A DNA stretch of 64,000 bases from Triparma verrucosa (taxonomy: Eukaryota > Sar > Bolidophyceae > Parmales > Triparmaceae), in assembly GCA_030267905.1 (NCBI GenBank), contig BRXX01000375.1, forward strand, positions 1 to 64,000. The letters run 5' to 3'. Below the pieces are notes generated by a model that had not been told where the DNA came from, searched no databases, and saw only the letters and a list, made by a program, of their open reading frames with translations. This document shows, in pieces, positions 21,619-33,100 of this stretch; the stretch's first letter is position 1, and the number at the start of each line of letters is the position of its first letter. The position numbers and the translations under genes are program-made.

Positions 21619-22412
21619 TTAAGCAGTCATGGTGCAAAGGTCAGCGGTCTTTTGCAGGTTCATTCTCTGCCTCTCGATGTCCTGCATCTTGGCGGCGAGG
21701 GCCTTCTTGCCCTCCTCGATCTGGGCGGGCGGGGGTGAGCGCGGGTTAGAATACCTATCTGGTCCGGGCGGAGACAGCAACTGGCGAGACCTCACCTCTC
21801 CCTCGACGTCCTTTCCCTCCTGCTCTAAGGCTGTGATTTCAGCGATAAGGCGCTCGCGCTCTGCCAGCTTCATCTCGTGGGCGTTCATACGGAGAACATC
21901 TTGGGGGGTGACTCCGTCGGGGAGGAGGGCGGCGAAGTTCTGGACGGGGGTGGTGCTGGGGGCGGTGGAGGCGCTGGCAGACTGCACGGGGGAGCGAGGG
22001 CCGTTAGATATAAGCGATGGGTTAGGCGCGGGCGCATTCGGACGCGGGGCGGGGATCGCTCACCTTGCACTCCTCCACGATCTCCTCGAGCCTCAGGAGC
22101 TTGTCATTGACCCCGTAATTCTCCAAAATAGTTCCAAACTCCTTCTCAGCTCTGTCGGTGACACCGTCCAGGACCTCGCCGATCAACTCGTTGAGCTCGG
22201 GGGTGGCGAGCTCGCCGTAGATGTCCTTCACCACGGCTTCGTCGATGACCTTGCGCGACTCGGCGAGGGCCTTCGACATCACCTGAGAGGAGAGGAGGCG
22301 AATGGGGGACAAAGGGAGGGCGGGGGGAGGACATTAGTTGGGTGAAATAGAGGATAAAACGGCACGCTACCGCAATTGTGGCGAATGATCGCGCAGCTTG
22401 ACACAGTTTCAT
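21619..22412 (-). CDS. Nnf1/PMF1-like kinetochore subunit candidate
   Basis: Four exons, complement(join(21619-21720, 21796-21981, 22064-22282, 22371-22412)), 182 aa; every junction is GT-AG with phase 0, and CTAAC-like motifs precede three acceptors. The first exon encodes only 14 residues. The protein is all-helical: 'AESRKVIDEAVVKDIYGELATPELNELIGEVL...ILENYG', then 'LEEIVEEC', a short linker ('PDGVTPQDVLR'), and a coiled coil ('MKLAERERLIAEITALEQEG', 'EEGKKALAAKMQDIERQRMNL'). Order and spacing resemble Nnf1/PMF1 of the MIND/Mis12 kinetochore complex. The resemblance is by pattern only; other small coiled-coil families are possible. Confidence 0.65.
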
Positions 22413-22920
22413 CGAGGTATTCGGCTTTCTTTCGCTTCACCGCGCGCGGTGGAGCCCAAATATCGCCACTTTGTTTTGAATGAAAAACCGAAGCTGAAAG
22501 AGAAGGGGGAAGTAAAACATCTCTCCATCGCTCGACGTTGCGGGTCTGCTTCTCACCGTCTTGAGCTTCTCAGTCCTCTTGGCCGTGGGGACGTTGGTTG
22601 TGTCTGAAAGGACCATATTTGACGTTGGAGGTTTTTTTGGATTTTAGCTCTCAATCTGAGAGGAGTATTTCCACCGTTTCTGCTGTTCCATCTCACTCCG
22701 TTGATATCGTAGCGTTTCAAAAGCTCCTTTCACTATCTAAACACTTATACTGCGCTCTCGCAAACTCCTGGTCCCTAACAACGCCGTTGTCTCTCCGAAA
22801 AGGTCCTCAGCCGCAACATTTTTTCCGACTCAGGCCCGCCTCTTCCTCCCTACCCCTCTTACGTCGTTTTTCGACCCTCGCCCCTAGTCCCTTCGCGTGC
22901 TTGGCATTAATTCAGGTTTC
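22413..22920. other. Intergenic region between divergent genes
   Basis: About 510 bp between the starts of the Nnf1-like gene (-) and the sigma-factor gene (+). A 113-codon plus-strand frame (22598-22939) runs through it, but it overlaps the sigma leader in another frame and shows no domain; not called. Confidence 0.45.
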
Positions 22921-24615
22921 ATGGGCCCCCTTCACTTGACCCTGACTTCGTTATTCCTTCCTTTATTGCTCTATCCCGCGAACACATTCCTCATCGGGCC
23001 TCCTCCTCATGTTTCTGCCTTTAAATTGAAGCACCCCGCGCCTGGCTGCTCGCGTTCCGGCTGCGTTAGCGGGCTTTATGCGGTGCCGCCTAGATCTTCC
23101 GACGTAATAGTCGCAAGGTCGAGCGTCCTCGATATAGAACATGCAAGCGAGGATCTGACTAATGCGCCTCCTGCCGTTGTACAGAATACCCTTCTTAACC
23201 CCACTGGTACTGATAGGAACCCGATACTGTACCCCGGCGCCAGCACTATGCCGGGTTTCGTTACTGCGGGCCACATAAAGCAAAAGAACGGGGAGGTGAG
23301 TTCGTCAGTTCGGGTTTTTTTTAAAGAACATCTGTTTTGGAAAGAAGAAGAAAGGCCCAGGGAAGGCGAAGAAATATGACGGTTGAATCGCCTGTGAATC
23401 GTCTTTGCCTATTCGGAGTACTCTAACAGCCCCTTTCCCGACCCTCCGCACAACCTCCGTCCGCAGAAGCCTCAAGGAGAGGTAGAAGCTCTCAAGGCAG
23501 CAACCGCCTCTCTCACAAGAGCCTCTCTCAACAAGAGCAGGAGCAATGACAATAAACCACCCTCCACGAAGAAGAACAGCCAGTCGACCAAGGCCATGCA
23601 AACCTACATCTACAAGAAATCCTCCATCGTCCCTAAGTCCCTCCTCGACTTTGTCGCCGAGATCCATATGGAATCCCGCATCACCCCTTCCGAGGAAGTA
23701 TCCCTCGGGGAAAAGACCCAGCAAGCCATGCACCTGAAGTCCATCCGCGATGACCTCGCCAAAACCCTTGGCCGCGAGCCCACGGACGAGGAGTGGGCCG
23801 CTTCGGCCGGCAAGCTCAACCTCGTGGCGTTGGAAAATATCATGTCCGAGGGCCTCAACGCCAAGAATAAACTCGTGACTGCGAACCTTCGCCTGGTGCA
23901 GAGGGTTGTCAACGTGTACATCCGCAACGGGCTGACCTCGCGGTACGATGCGGGCGATATGATGCAGGAGGGCACCATAGCGCTGATCCGGGCGGCGGAG
24001 AAGTTCAACCCCGACAAGGGCTTCAGGTTTTCCACTTATGCCATGTTTTGGATCAGGGCCAGCGTCAAGAGGAGCCAGCTGCAGCAGAGCAGGGAGATCG
24101 CGGTTCCGCTGAGGCTGCAGGAGATACACAAGAAGTACGTGGCGGTGAGGAGAACGTTGCAGAGCTCGGGGAAAGGTTGCAGCGTGGAGGATTGTTCTAG
24201 GGAAATGGGAGTTGAGCTCAACGTCCTCCAGAAGAGCATCAAGGCGATGGAACAACAAGTCCTCAGCCTCGACTCTGAGATTCCCCAGCAGAACAACAAC
24301 TCCGACAGGAACCGCGCGACCCTCCACCGCTTCGTTGAGTCCAAAAGGGACCAGAGCCTGGACTTCTACTCCGCCGAGCGGCAGTTGCTGCGCTCCGACC
24401 TTAGGAGGAAGCTGCTCTCAAATCTCTCGACCGAAGCTGCCAACCTGGTCATATTGCGTTTCGGACTGTCGGAGGAAATCGATGACGACGGAATGAGCAT
24501 TAGAGAAATTAGCATGTTTACGGGCCTGAAGCAGGATAAAATCAGGCGCATCATCAAGCAGGGACTTAAAAAGATGAGAGGTAGTGTCGGAGAGTGGGAG
24601 AGTTTTATTGGATAG
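22921..24615 (+). CDS. Plastid RNA polymerase sigma-70 factor
   Basis: Two exons, join(22921-23295, 23467-24615), 507 aa; intron 171 nt, phase 0. Start: ATG 22921, which begins a signal peptide (hydrophobic core about 5-22) followed by 'VSAFKLKHP', an ASAF-like plastid targeting junction, and a long leader. Residues about 190-507 are the sigma core. Region 2 has 'NLRLVQRVVNVYIRNG', 'DMMQEGTIALIRAAEKF' and 'GFRFSTYAMFWIRASVKR'. Region 3 follows ('IAVPLRLQEIHKKY'). Region 4 has 'TEAANLVILRFGL' and the helix-turn-helix 'SIREISMFTGLKQDKIRRI'. Known: nuclear-encoded sigma factors direct the plastid-encoded polymerase to plastid promoters. Function and plastid location are well supported. Confidence 0.95.
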
Positions 24616-24745
24616 GATAAATGAGAAAATGTTTGTTATTATTAATAAATTTCGTTTTCGGTTGATTTTTGATTGTTATTGATCGTTATGGGCTCTGGGC
24701 ATGCATGTTGTTTTTTTCATTTCTTTGATCAAGGCGTAATCCTCC

Positions 24746-25394
24746 TTAGACCTCCTCGACTATCTGATAGGGTTCGTCCTTCAATCGACCTTTCCAGTAT
24801 TTGTCAGGGAAGGTAGAGAAGGGTTAGGATTAGTTGCGTTGCGTTGGTTTTGGTTGTTTGGGTGTGTGTGTCCAAGTCATTCTCCTCACCTCTGTCGCTG
24901 ATCCACCCCTCCTTCTTCTTCCAGACAACCTTCAGCCTGTAAATACCCACAACGTCCACGTCGTCCGGGTCCATCCACACCTTCTCGATGAGCTTCACCT
25001 GCTCGTTCTGTGGTATTTTGCACAACACCTTCGATGAATCGATGTGCTGAGAGGTTCGCATCGTGGCCCCCTTTGCCGCGATGACCTTCAGCGAAGGTTG
25101 TGTTGTTGGCTTTGGCTTTGACGGAGAGAGCGGCAGGTCCAGGGAAGGCTTGCTGTAGGTCGGAAACTTACTGAGAGTCACGATTGAGCCGAGGCTAGAG
25201 CCAATGTCGAGCAACCCTTCGGCAGCCACCCTCTCCTTCGGAGTCGGAGGCAGAGGCGTAATTTCAAAAGGGTCCGGCGCGCCCAGCACCTTAAGGGCGG
25301 CCTTGGCACCGCTCTTCGCTCCCTTGCTCGGAGGCTGGCGGCTGCTCGTCATGAGGGGAGGGCTGGACACCTTTCGCTTCTTCAGCTTTCCCAT
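24746..25394 (-). CDS. Small SH3b-like protein
   Basis: Two exons, complement(join(24746-24789, 24890-25394)), 182 aa; the second exon encodes only the last 14 residues ('RLKDEPYQIVEEV' then TAA) and joins in phase 1. Start at the ATG 25394. Basic N terminus ('MGKLKKRKVSSPP'), a Pro/Ser/Lys-rich region, then about 70 aa of beta-type sequence: 'ATMRTSQHIDSSKVLCKIPQ', 'VKLIEKVW' and 'VVWKKKEGWISDR'. The order (MR..., KVL..IP..E.V.LIE, KKEGWIS) resembles bacterial-type SH3 (SH3b) domains, which are binding modules. That match is tentative and no function is assigned. Confidence 0.65.
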
Positions 25395-25757
25395 TCTCAC
25401 TCGGAGGCACTCCGAGTATCAAGTGAGAGTCCTCCTCCTAGCGTGGCGCTAGCGTGTTTTGAGGGTATTGTTGGGTGAGCGTATGATCAACGCCACGGTG
25501 TTTCAATAGAGGTTGTGAGGTGACCGAGCACGTCGTAGCGTGGACCGGCCAAAAGTCCTCCCTGACTTTTGGGGAGATTTGTTCCTGATTAATACCCCCC
25601 ACCCGCCCAATTAATAGCATTACGACGACGAATATATAACCACTGAGAACCATTGACCTCACACGACCCTGCTGCAGTTCCTGTGCCGCTCCCGGTCTCT
25701 CAAACCCATATAGATAACAACATCCCCCTTTCAAAACATCCGCTCCCTCTCTTCGAC
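25395..25757. other. Intergenic region between divergent genes
   Basis: About 360 bp between the SH3b-like gene (-) and BBS1 (+). No supported ORF; presumably carries both promoters. Confidence 0.45.
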
Positions 25758-27808
25758 ATGTTGGGGACTGCTGCGAAGTCCTCGATACCTCGCAAGGACG
25801 GGCCTTGGCTGCATGCGTGGCACGATCCCGTGGCGTCGATCAAGGCCAAGTCGGAGTGCGTGCGTCTTGTTGATTTAAATGGTGACTCTTCGAACATCCT
25901 CTTGGTCGCCGATGAGAGGGACAAGAAGATGAGAGTGTACAAGGGGACTAGCGTAGTGTCGGAGCATCAGCTGCTGGATCAGCCGGTGAGCATGTGCGTA
26001 TTTTACACCAGTGACAGTTCGTCCTCGACTCCTGCCATCGGAATTGCCGGGGGTCCTTACGTCTTCATATACAGGTGAGCGAGCGAAAGTGGATTGGAAG
26101 TTTTCAGGACGTTCTTGGGCCCCACACACGCTAACTCCTTTGGTATATTGTGTTTGATTGTTCTTATACAGGCATCTTCGGCCATACTTCAAGTTCACGC
26201 TCCCCTTCGTTGACCTTGACCCTCAGGATGAGAGCATCTGGGCGGAGATGGACTCTGGAAATGTTGATGCCGAGGCTGGTTGGCAAATGCTGCAGCAGGC
26301 GAGGGACTCCGGGGCTGTGATGAGCAGCTGGAGCTTGGACCTCCTGAGCATGGAGGTGAGGAGTGGGATGAATTAGGTGTCTCGCGGTGTGTATTTTCTA
26401 ACGCTCTGAATGTTCTGAACGAATTGAACGAACGCTCACCCTTCAGGACGAGATGGCGAGGGCGCAGTATGTCGCTGGGAAGAGGGGCGTGGAGCACAAG
26501 CAACACACCGTGGTGACGTGCATGGAGACCCTGCGAAAGGACACGGATGCGGAGGACGCGGTGAGCAGCTTGGTAATCGGGACGGAAAACAACCAGGTTT
26601 TGATCCTTGACCCGTCAGGGGCCAAGGTGATTTGCCATGCCAGCCTGCCCTCCACCCCAAGCATTCTAGCGGTGACAGGCCTGTACGACATCGAGTGGAG
26701 AATAGTGGTCGCGTGTCGCGACGGCAAGCTCTACACCATCAAGAGTGGAGAGATGAAGGGGCAGGCCGTGGTGCAGGGAACCGTCATAGAGGTGAGTGGT
26801 TGAGGGGAGAAGTGACGAAGTGACGAGCTGGAGACTTGGTTCAATTCTAACTCGAGGACGCCAATCTTCATTGAGCAGTTGGAAACACAACCCAACGCCC
26901 TAGCGAGAATCGAAAAGTCCATCTACGTCACGACCATGGACGCGCAGCTCAGCTGCTACCACATCAAGGGTCGGAAGCTCTTCAGCGTGGCGCTGCCGGC
27001 TCCCGCAGCTTGTATGGGGGTGGCGAAGATCAGTCGCAGCAGGGTGGTGGAGGCGCTCATCGCTAGCCTTACCAACGGGGAGGTGCGCCTGTACAACGGA
27101 AAGCACCTGATACACGTGATGCAGTTCGACGACGTCGTGGTGGCGATGAGGTGGGGACAAATGGGCAGGGAACAGAACTCCTGCGCGTTCATTGGGAGGA
27201 GCGGAAGCCTCACGCTGAAGATGATGAGCAGGCAGGCGAACCTGGAGAAGTCCGGGGCGGACTCGGGCCCCCCAGCCGAGCAGGACATGCCCCTTCGCGT
27301 CCCCAAAAAGACCAAGCTGTACGTGGAGCAGAGTGAGAGGGAGGTGGACAACGCCATACACATGCATAGGGTCTTCCAGAGGGACCTGTGCAAGCTCAGG
27401 CTGACCACAGCGAGGAGCTACGTCAAGATCATAACGAGCGGAGAGGCCGGCGTGAGCACGGGGGGGGGCGGGGGCGGAGTCACCAACGTCCGTCTGAACG
27501 CGCAGGTGATGGGGCTGGGGCCGTTCTTCAAGATTAAACTTGATGTTACGAACGGGGGCGGCAAGCCCCTCAGCGACATGCCAATCTGCGTGTCCTACAA
27601 CCCCGAAATATACCGCTGCGAAAAGCCATCATGGACCGTGCCCATGCTCCTCCCCAACGTCACCTGCACCTACGAAGTCAGCGTGAAATGCATCCACGAA
27701 GAGGGGGCGGCGGACGCCATCAGGGTGATCCTCGTGAACCCCAACAGTTCCGTGCCACTTGTTTCCGGGCTGGTGAACATGCCCATTAGCGAGCTGTTGG
27801 AAGATTAA
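25758..27808 (+). CDS. BBS1: Bardet-Biedl syndrome 1 protein (BBSome subunit)
   Basis: Four exons, join(25758-26074, 26172-26355, 26447-26791, 26879-27808), 591 aa, close to the usual BBS1 length of about 590; all phases fit. Family motifs seen in order: 'WLHAWHDPVASI' near the N terminus, 'LRPYFKFTLP', 'EDAVSSLVIGTEN', 'LILDPSGAKV', 'LANGEVR'-type 'LTNGEVRLYNGKHLI', 'PKKTKLYVEQ', 'MHRVFQRDLCKLRLTTAR' and the C-terminal 'VSGLVNMPISE'. BBS1 forms a beta-propeller plus adaptin-ear-like C terminus and recruits the BBSome coat to membranes through the GTPase ARL6, moving membrane proteins in and out of cilia. Its presence implies that the organism builds, or recently built, flagella. Confidence 0.97.
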
Positions 27809-28444
27809 TAGTTAGCTTTTCTTTATTAATGAACAGTTTGTTATAATTTTGCGGCGCTTTTTTTCCGAATGTACATCCGAATTTTTCGATTTTGGAGCTA
27901 TTTCAAACGTTTTCTCGATAGTTCTTGATCATTTTCTTCATTTTAAGATCTCTAAGAGGAATAATATGCCATTAAATAGGACAAATTATGTTCAGAAAAT
28001 GATTTTGATAGCTGATTTCAATAATGATTATTTGATTCAATTAGGGTTCTTATACGTCATTTAACATCCTCAATTTTGTAAATATGGTCCTTATTTGGTT
28101 CATAATATCTTTAATAAAAAATCAAATTTTAAAATCGGCAGAGATTTTAATTTCAAGACTAGCAATGGCCATTTTTTCAATTTTAGAGGCCTCAAAGTAA
28201 ATATGGCCAAAATTAGCAATGAAAAGGCTTAAAAAGAGAACTTTATTTTTTCGTTTCCCAGGAATTTATCGTTTCAAAAATTCTGCGCTTACTGCGCTTC
28301 ACCTGACACCGACTACGTCCCGAGCCGACCAGAGCTGCATTTAATTCCCGCTTCCTACCTCCCGATCCTAAAATTGACGTTTTTTCTGAGAGATTTCCAG
28401 TTCCTAAACCTCCTTCCCTTCCTTCCATCTGCCTGCCCGTCGTG
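27809..28444. other. AT-rich intergenic region
   Basis: About 635 bp between the BBS1 stop and the WRAP53 start. It is distinctly AT-rich compared with the flanking genes. A 71-codon frame (27849-28064) is low complexity (Phe/Ile/Asn) and not believable. Probably the BBS1 3' end plus the WRAP53 promoter. Confidence 0.5.
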
Positions 28445-30017
28445 ATGAAGAATTTGACGTTGACGTCCCGCGCGGAGCTCTCTGACCCGCACAGCTTCTT
28501 CTCGGGGTGCTCCTTCTCTCCCGATTCTACGTGCCTATTGAGCGCCGACGTCGGGTCGAATTGCCTGAAGGTGTACGAGCCGAAAGCAGCCAGCTTGCCC
28601 CAAGTGCTGTCCTCCAGGGAGGGCTCTTCGATATATAGCTATGATTGGTACCCTCTGATGGACTCGATGCAGCCTGCGACCTGCGCGTACCTCTCTTCCT
28701 GCCGCGATTCGCCGCTGCACCTCTGGGACGCCTTCACTGGGAAGTTGCGCTGTTCGTACATAGCTCACGATCAGGTGAGAGGCCAGGGGGGAGGTTGTCT
28801 TGTCAATTCCGTTTGTATTGTTCGGCATACATTCATCGGTACTTTATACTAACTCGCCGCTTCGCTCGACGCAGAACGATGACCCCACGGCTGCCACTTG
28901 CTGCAGGTTCGACCCCACTGGCGACTACATATATGCGGGCTACTTGAATGCCATCCGAGTGTTTAGAACGGACCTCCCTGGGCGAAGTTGCGACCTGAGG
29001 CAGACCGTCTCGGCGAGGAAGCGGAAGGATGGGCAGAAGGGCATTGTGTCAGCTCTCGCTGTCAACCCCGTGCACAACATTTACGCCGCTGGCAGCTACT
29101 CCGGTTCGATATATGTTTATGATGAACGTAGCGACGTTTTGGTTGGCGAAGTCGAGACTAGGTAAGGCACCCCCCGCCCCCCTTCAAAAATCCATCGTAA
29201 TCTAATGCTCCGCACAGCTGCGTCCTGACAGACGGGACGAAGGTCAACTCTGCAATGAGTCGCAAGAGAAAGACCACCTCCGCCAACGATGATGACGACG
29301 ACGATGATGATTTCATGGCCATCGCCGCCGCCGCCAAGGCCCAATTCTACGCCAAGAACTCGAGCGTCGGCATCACCCAGCTCGAGTGGAGCAACGACGG
29401 GTATTCTCTGTTCAGGTGAGCGAAAGCAAGGAGCGAGTTCGGAGCGAATTCGGGATTCATGGTCGTAATTCAGCTACGTTGATAGCTTCAATGTCAACGT
29501 GCGCGCGGTTTATTTTGCTGCGGCGTTCCATTCTAACACGTTAACTAAAATCTGCACGTGAACCGCCACACTCGCCGGTCGTAGCTCCTCTCGCCACTGC
29601 AACGGTGTAATTCGATGGGACATGAGGATGCCCACGGCGTCGCCGGTGATGAGCTTCGAGAGGGACGGGAAGACGAACCAGACGCTGGAGTTCTGCTTCG
29701 ATCCGACGGAGCGGTTCGTCTTCGTGGGGAGCAAGGAGGCGAAGCTGACCGTGTACGACCTGAAAACGGGGGAGGTGGTGAAAGAGGTTGGCAAGGAGGA
29801 CGGGCTGCAAGATGCGTGCAACGGAGTGAGCGTGTCCTTCAACAGCAACGGCGTGGAAGGTAGGTTTGCGTGCGCTACGGGCCAGCGGCATTTTGCATTG
29901 AATGGCGCCGAAGATACTGACACTGATGACGAAGACGAGGACGACGATGAAGATGAAGATGAAGATGATGATGTGGGGTTGGGAGGCGGCTTGCTTGTGT
30001 TCGATTTCAAGTACTAG
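28445..30017 (+). CDS. WRAP53: Telomerase Cajal body protein 1 (WRAP53/TCAB1), WD40
   Basis: Four exons, join(28445-28774, 28875-29161, 29218-29415, 29585-30017), 415 aa; phases 0, 2 and 2 fit. Start: ATG 28445 (a GTG lies just upstream). It is a WD40 propeller with TCAB1 features: 'FFSGCSFSPDSTCLLS', 'SYDWYPLMDS', 'SCRDSPLHLWDAFTGKLR', 'CCRFDPTGDYIYAGYLNAIRVF', 'GQKGIVSALAVNP' and 'HCNGVIRWDMR'. Two acidic low-complexity insertions occur (Asp run in exon 3 and a Glu/Asp run near the C terminus). In animals TCAB1 binds the CAB box of scaRNAs and telomerase RNA and brings telomerase to Cajal bodies. That role here is by homology; the acidic insertions are lineage-specific. Confidence 0.93.
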
Positions 30018-30114
30018 AGTGCAGACAACCAAAGAGTACAAAATACAATTCTTATACATATTATCAATACAAAACACAAACACGTTTTTTAACGACAACA
30101 GCAACTTGGCAGAC

Positions 30115-31139
30115 TTAAACAGACATAGACTTGTTGATTTTCCTGGTAGGTCTCCTATGACGACGAAGATTGGCGTTGACGGTGTTAGAATCAGTTGGCT
30201 GGGGTTGGCAACAGTGGGTGTCTCTCAGCGGTATCTTACCTCCCCAACTGCATCTGCATCGTGTACGATAGCCCATTCTCCTCGTTGCTCGAGTCGTCCA
30301 TGTGCTGCGTCGCCTCCTCGACGAGCCTGTCCATGTCGGCTATCCTCTTGATCGCCTCGTTCTTGCTCGTCTCGCAGACGTAGCCGGCGACGAAGACCTC
30401 GTAGAGGATGGCGTAGGCGCGGTGAAAGTTGAAGATTATGTCCAGCTCGCAGACGTTGCCGAAGTAGCGGTCGAGGATCTGTTTAGAGTGTGTGCCGTGT
30501 TTGTCGTAAGATTTTTGCAAGACATGCCTTGTTTCTTCTGTCTATCGTGTTGTTAACAGTATAGTACGATAAAAGTCTCACCTCGACGAAGAGGTGGATC
30601 TCCTCCAGGACGGCGAGCTCGTTCTGGTCGGGCTGGACGCCAGCAATGAAGTACAGAGAGGCATAGCGACGGTAGACGACCTTCTGACCGTTCTTCTCAA
30701 TCACGTTGCACATCTTGGGGGTTCTGCAGAGGACGTCGTTCTGGATGAAGCGGGTGATACGATTCTTGTCTGAGTCAGTGTACGTTTTGAAGTAGGAGGC
30801 GAGCTGCGGTAACAGCGACGATATAGCGATGTTATTTAATTGACGAGAGAGGTGTACAAGAGGGGTTAGCGGAATGTGTTAAATATGTTTTTACTGCAAT
30901 TAACTGTCTATTTCAAATCACTTACCCTCACTACACCCTGCTTACTGCGAGTGTGTTAGAACGACGCATCAATTTCGTGCGAGAATTGAGAATTTAAGAG
31001 GTGTGAGAGCTGAAAGAGATGGACGATGTGAATGGCAAATTTGGAAATGGCTTTTGGACTGATACGGACGTAAAAAGCGCGCAGAACCGGACGAGGAGCG
31101 GTGGACGTACCTCATGAGTATGAGGTAGTTGTACGGCAT
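30115..31139 (-). CDS. AP-1 clathrin adaptor sigma subunit
   Basis: Five exons, complement(join(30115-30154, 30240-30478, 30582-30803, 30926-30944, 31111-31139)), 182 aa. Exon 2 is a 19-nt microexon encoding 'SKQGVVR' with its flanks; without it the frame is broken, with it the protein reads 'LILMSKQGVVRLASYFKTYT', as in sigma subunits. AP-1-type signatures: 'PKMC', 'KVVYRRYASLYF', 'LDRYFGNVCELDIIFNF' and 'ETSK'. The C terminus is about 20 residues longer than usual. The AP-1 sigma chain is part of the heterotetrameric coat that sorts cargo between the trans-Golgi network and endosomes. Assignment to AP-1 rather than AP-2/3/4 rests on the PKMC, YASLYF and ETSK motifs. An in-frame upstream ATG at 31211 would add 24 residues unlike the family. 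Confidence 0.93.
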
Positions 31140-31372
31140 CGTGTCAGCTACGTAATTAACAAATACAGCGAATTTTTCGTTGTTCTGCCTCCAAGTGAGC
31201 ACAATGTCCATCCCCGCGCGTGGACCCCCCTAATCTCATTCAGCGCAGATAGTGCTATTTAAAATAAGCCGAACTCGTTCCCTTCTAACACTCTGCTCCA
31301 AATCTGCCTCCAACCTCTTCCCCCCGCCCATCTCTCACTTTACTTGCAGTGTTAACCGACTCGACGAACACT

Positions 31373-32948
31373 ATGTCGAAACCCAACGCTCTGGGCTTCG
31401 TTCCCATGTCTACCTCCCCCAGCATCAAAGCCACCACCACCACGGCAGCCGCTAAGACCTCACAGAGCTGTCCCGACTTGAGCAAGGCCAGCGGCAAGGT
31501 CGTAGCTGACTACCTGACCTCTGCCAGATTCCTCAACGACAAGTCCGGACTCGAAGCCTTCATGCAGGAGCTCAACACCTCCATCCCTCCGTCCTCGTCG
31601 TCCACGTCCGCCGTGTCTCCCCTGCCTCCTCCTCCCGCCTCCCTGCCGGTCCCGTCGTCCTTCGGCGCCCTCCTCTACACGGCTCAATCCGTGCAGCTTA
31701 TAACCCCCCGCGGTCGCTTCAATATGTCCGTCCACGAGTCCGGGCTGGTCTTCACCACCCCCAAGAACGAGAGCTTCAACGTCGAGAGGGCCGCGGTCCG
31801 CGACTCAGTTATTTTCTCCAAGGTAAGAGCAAGAGCAAGAGCTGCGGGATGGACACGGCACAGCGCAAATGCGACGATTCTAACTCCGTCAACGTCAATA
31901 TGGATACGACTTGCTGCGATCACCGCAGCCCGACCTGTACACCAAGAACCAAGACAAAGTCACCTCCAAGATGATGCTTGTGAGCTTCAGCGAGCCCGTT
32001 CCTTTCAAGAAGAGCAAGGTAGGTTTGTGGAGTCTACTTAAAATTAGTTAAAAAAACAATGTACAATGTAGCATTTCTAACACCCCGTCACCGCAATCAT
32101 CGCAATTTCCTCAGCTCACCTGCCTCTGCATGCAAGGTGAAATGAAAAACGTAGTAACCTACGAGTCAACCTCTGGCCCCGCCCCCGATGTTTGGTTCTC
32201 CAGCGTCGAAAAGTCCCTCTCCATAACCGCCTTCAAGCCCGAGCCCGCCCATTTCACCAGCACCTCCGGCCTCCCCTTCGTCCAATGCTACAGCAAAACC
32301 GACCAAGGCACGATGTACCCTTTAATCGAAGGCGTGATGTTCTTCAAACCCCCCCGTTTCATCCCCCGTCAGAAGCTCGTCAGCATCGGCGTCGGCCGGG
32401 GCGGAGCAGGAGGAGGCGCCACCCGCTACGTCGACATGGTCCTCAAAGTCGAAGGAGAAGGAGACAGCACCGACACCGTCGAGTTCACCAACATCAACAG
32501 AGAAGAAGTCGGACCGCTCAACACCTACATAAACGACATCCTCACCCCCGCAATGGCCCTCGAAGCCAAAGAAGAATCAGACTCCTCCCCCCTCCTTCCG
32601 AAAAAAGAAGAAGAGACTCCGTCCTCCCCCCCTTCCGGCCCGTCTCCCCCCCTCCGTTCCAAGCGTGGCGCCGCCGCCCTCGCCCTCCACGCCACCCGCG
32701 CCCAGATAAACGGCGGCGCCTTAGACTCTGAAGGGGACGAATCAGAGGGAGACTCCAACTCCGAAGAAGACGTAGAATTCGACGAAGAAAGCGACTCAGA
32801 TGATTCAAGCGATGGGAGCGAGGAGGAGGAGGAAGAAGACGACGATGATGAGGGAGGGGAGGCTGAGCTTATGCAGGAACTCGAACAGCTTGTCGAAGAG
32901 GAGGAAGGGAAGGGAGGAGAAAGTTTCAAGAGGCAAAAAATTGAGTGA
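31373..32948 (+). CDS. Rtt106/SSRP1 (Pob3)-like histone chaperone
   Basis: Three exons, join(31373-31822, 31929-32018, 32115-32948), 457 aa; all junctions phase 0. Start ATG 31373; a TTGCAG acceptor-like site at 31345-31349 may mark a 5'-UTR intron. After a Ser/Pro-rich N terminus come two PH-like domains: first 'QSVQLITPRGRFNMSVHESGL...ERAAVRDSVIF' to 'FKKSKLTCLCM', then 'LPFVQCYSKTDQGTMYPL', 'FFKPPRFIPRQKLVSIGV' and 'RYVDMVLKVEG', the tandem-PH signature shared by Rtt106 and the middle of SSRP1/Pob3. The C terminus is a long Asp/Glu tail, typical of histone chaperones. No HMG box follows, and length favours Rtt106 (deposits H3-H4 after replication) over the FACT subunit. The two cannot be separated with certainty here. 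Confidence 0.85.
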
Positions 32949-33100
32949 GAGGAGAACAAAGGAAGGGGGGGATGGCGACCCGCCGACGTTGGGGATGGCC
33001 TACGCTGAAAAAAGGTTAGCTTTTAATGAAAAGGTATTCCAATTTTGTTTTTCTTTTTGTATTTTCTTTTCTCCCCCCCTCTCCTCCTTCCCCTCCCCCT

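Noticed and set aside
22598..22939. 113-codon plus-strand ORF upstream of the sigma-factor gene
   Set aside because: Overlaps the sigma signal peptide in another frame and has no recognisable features.
27849..28064. 71-codon ORF after BBS1
   Set aside because: AT-driven low complexity and no initiation context; fits an intergenic spacer.
31140..31211. 24-residue N-terminal extension of AP-1 sigma
   Set aside because: Sigma subunits begin with the beta strand at the downstream Met; the extension has no family counterpart.
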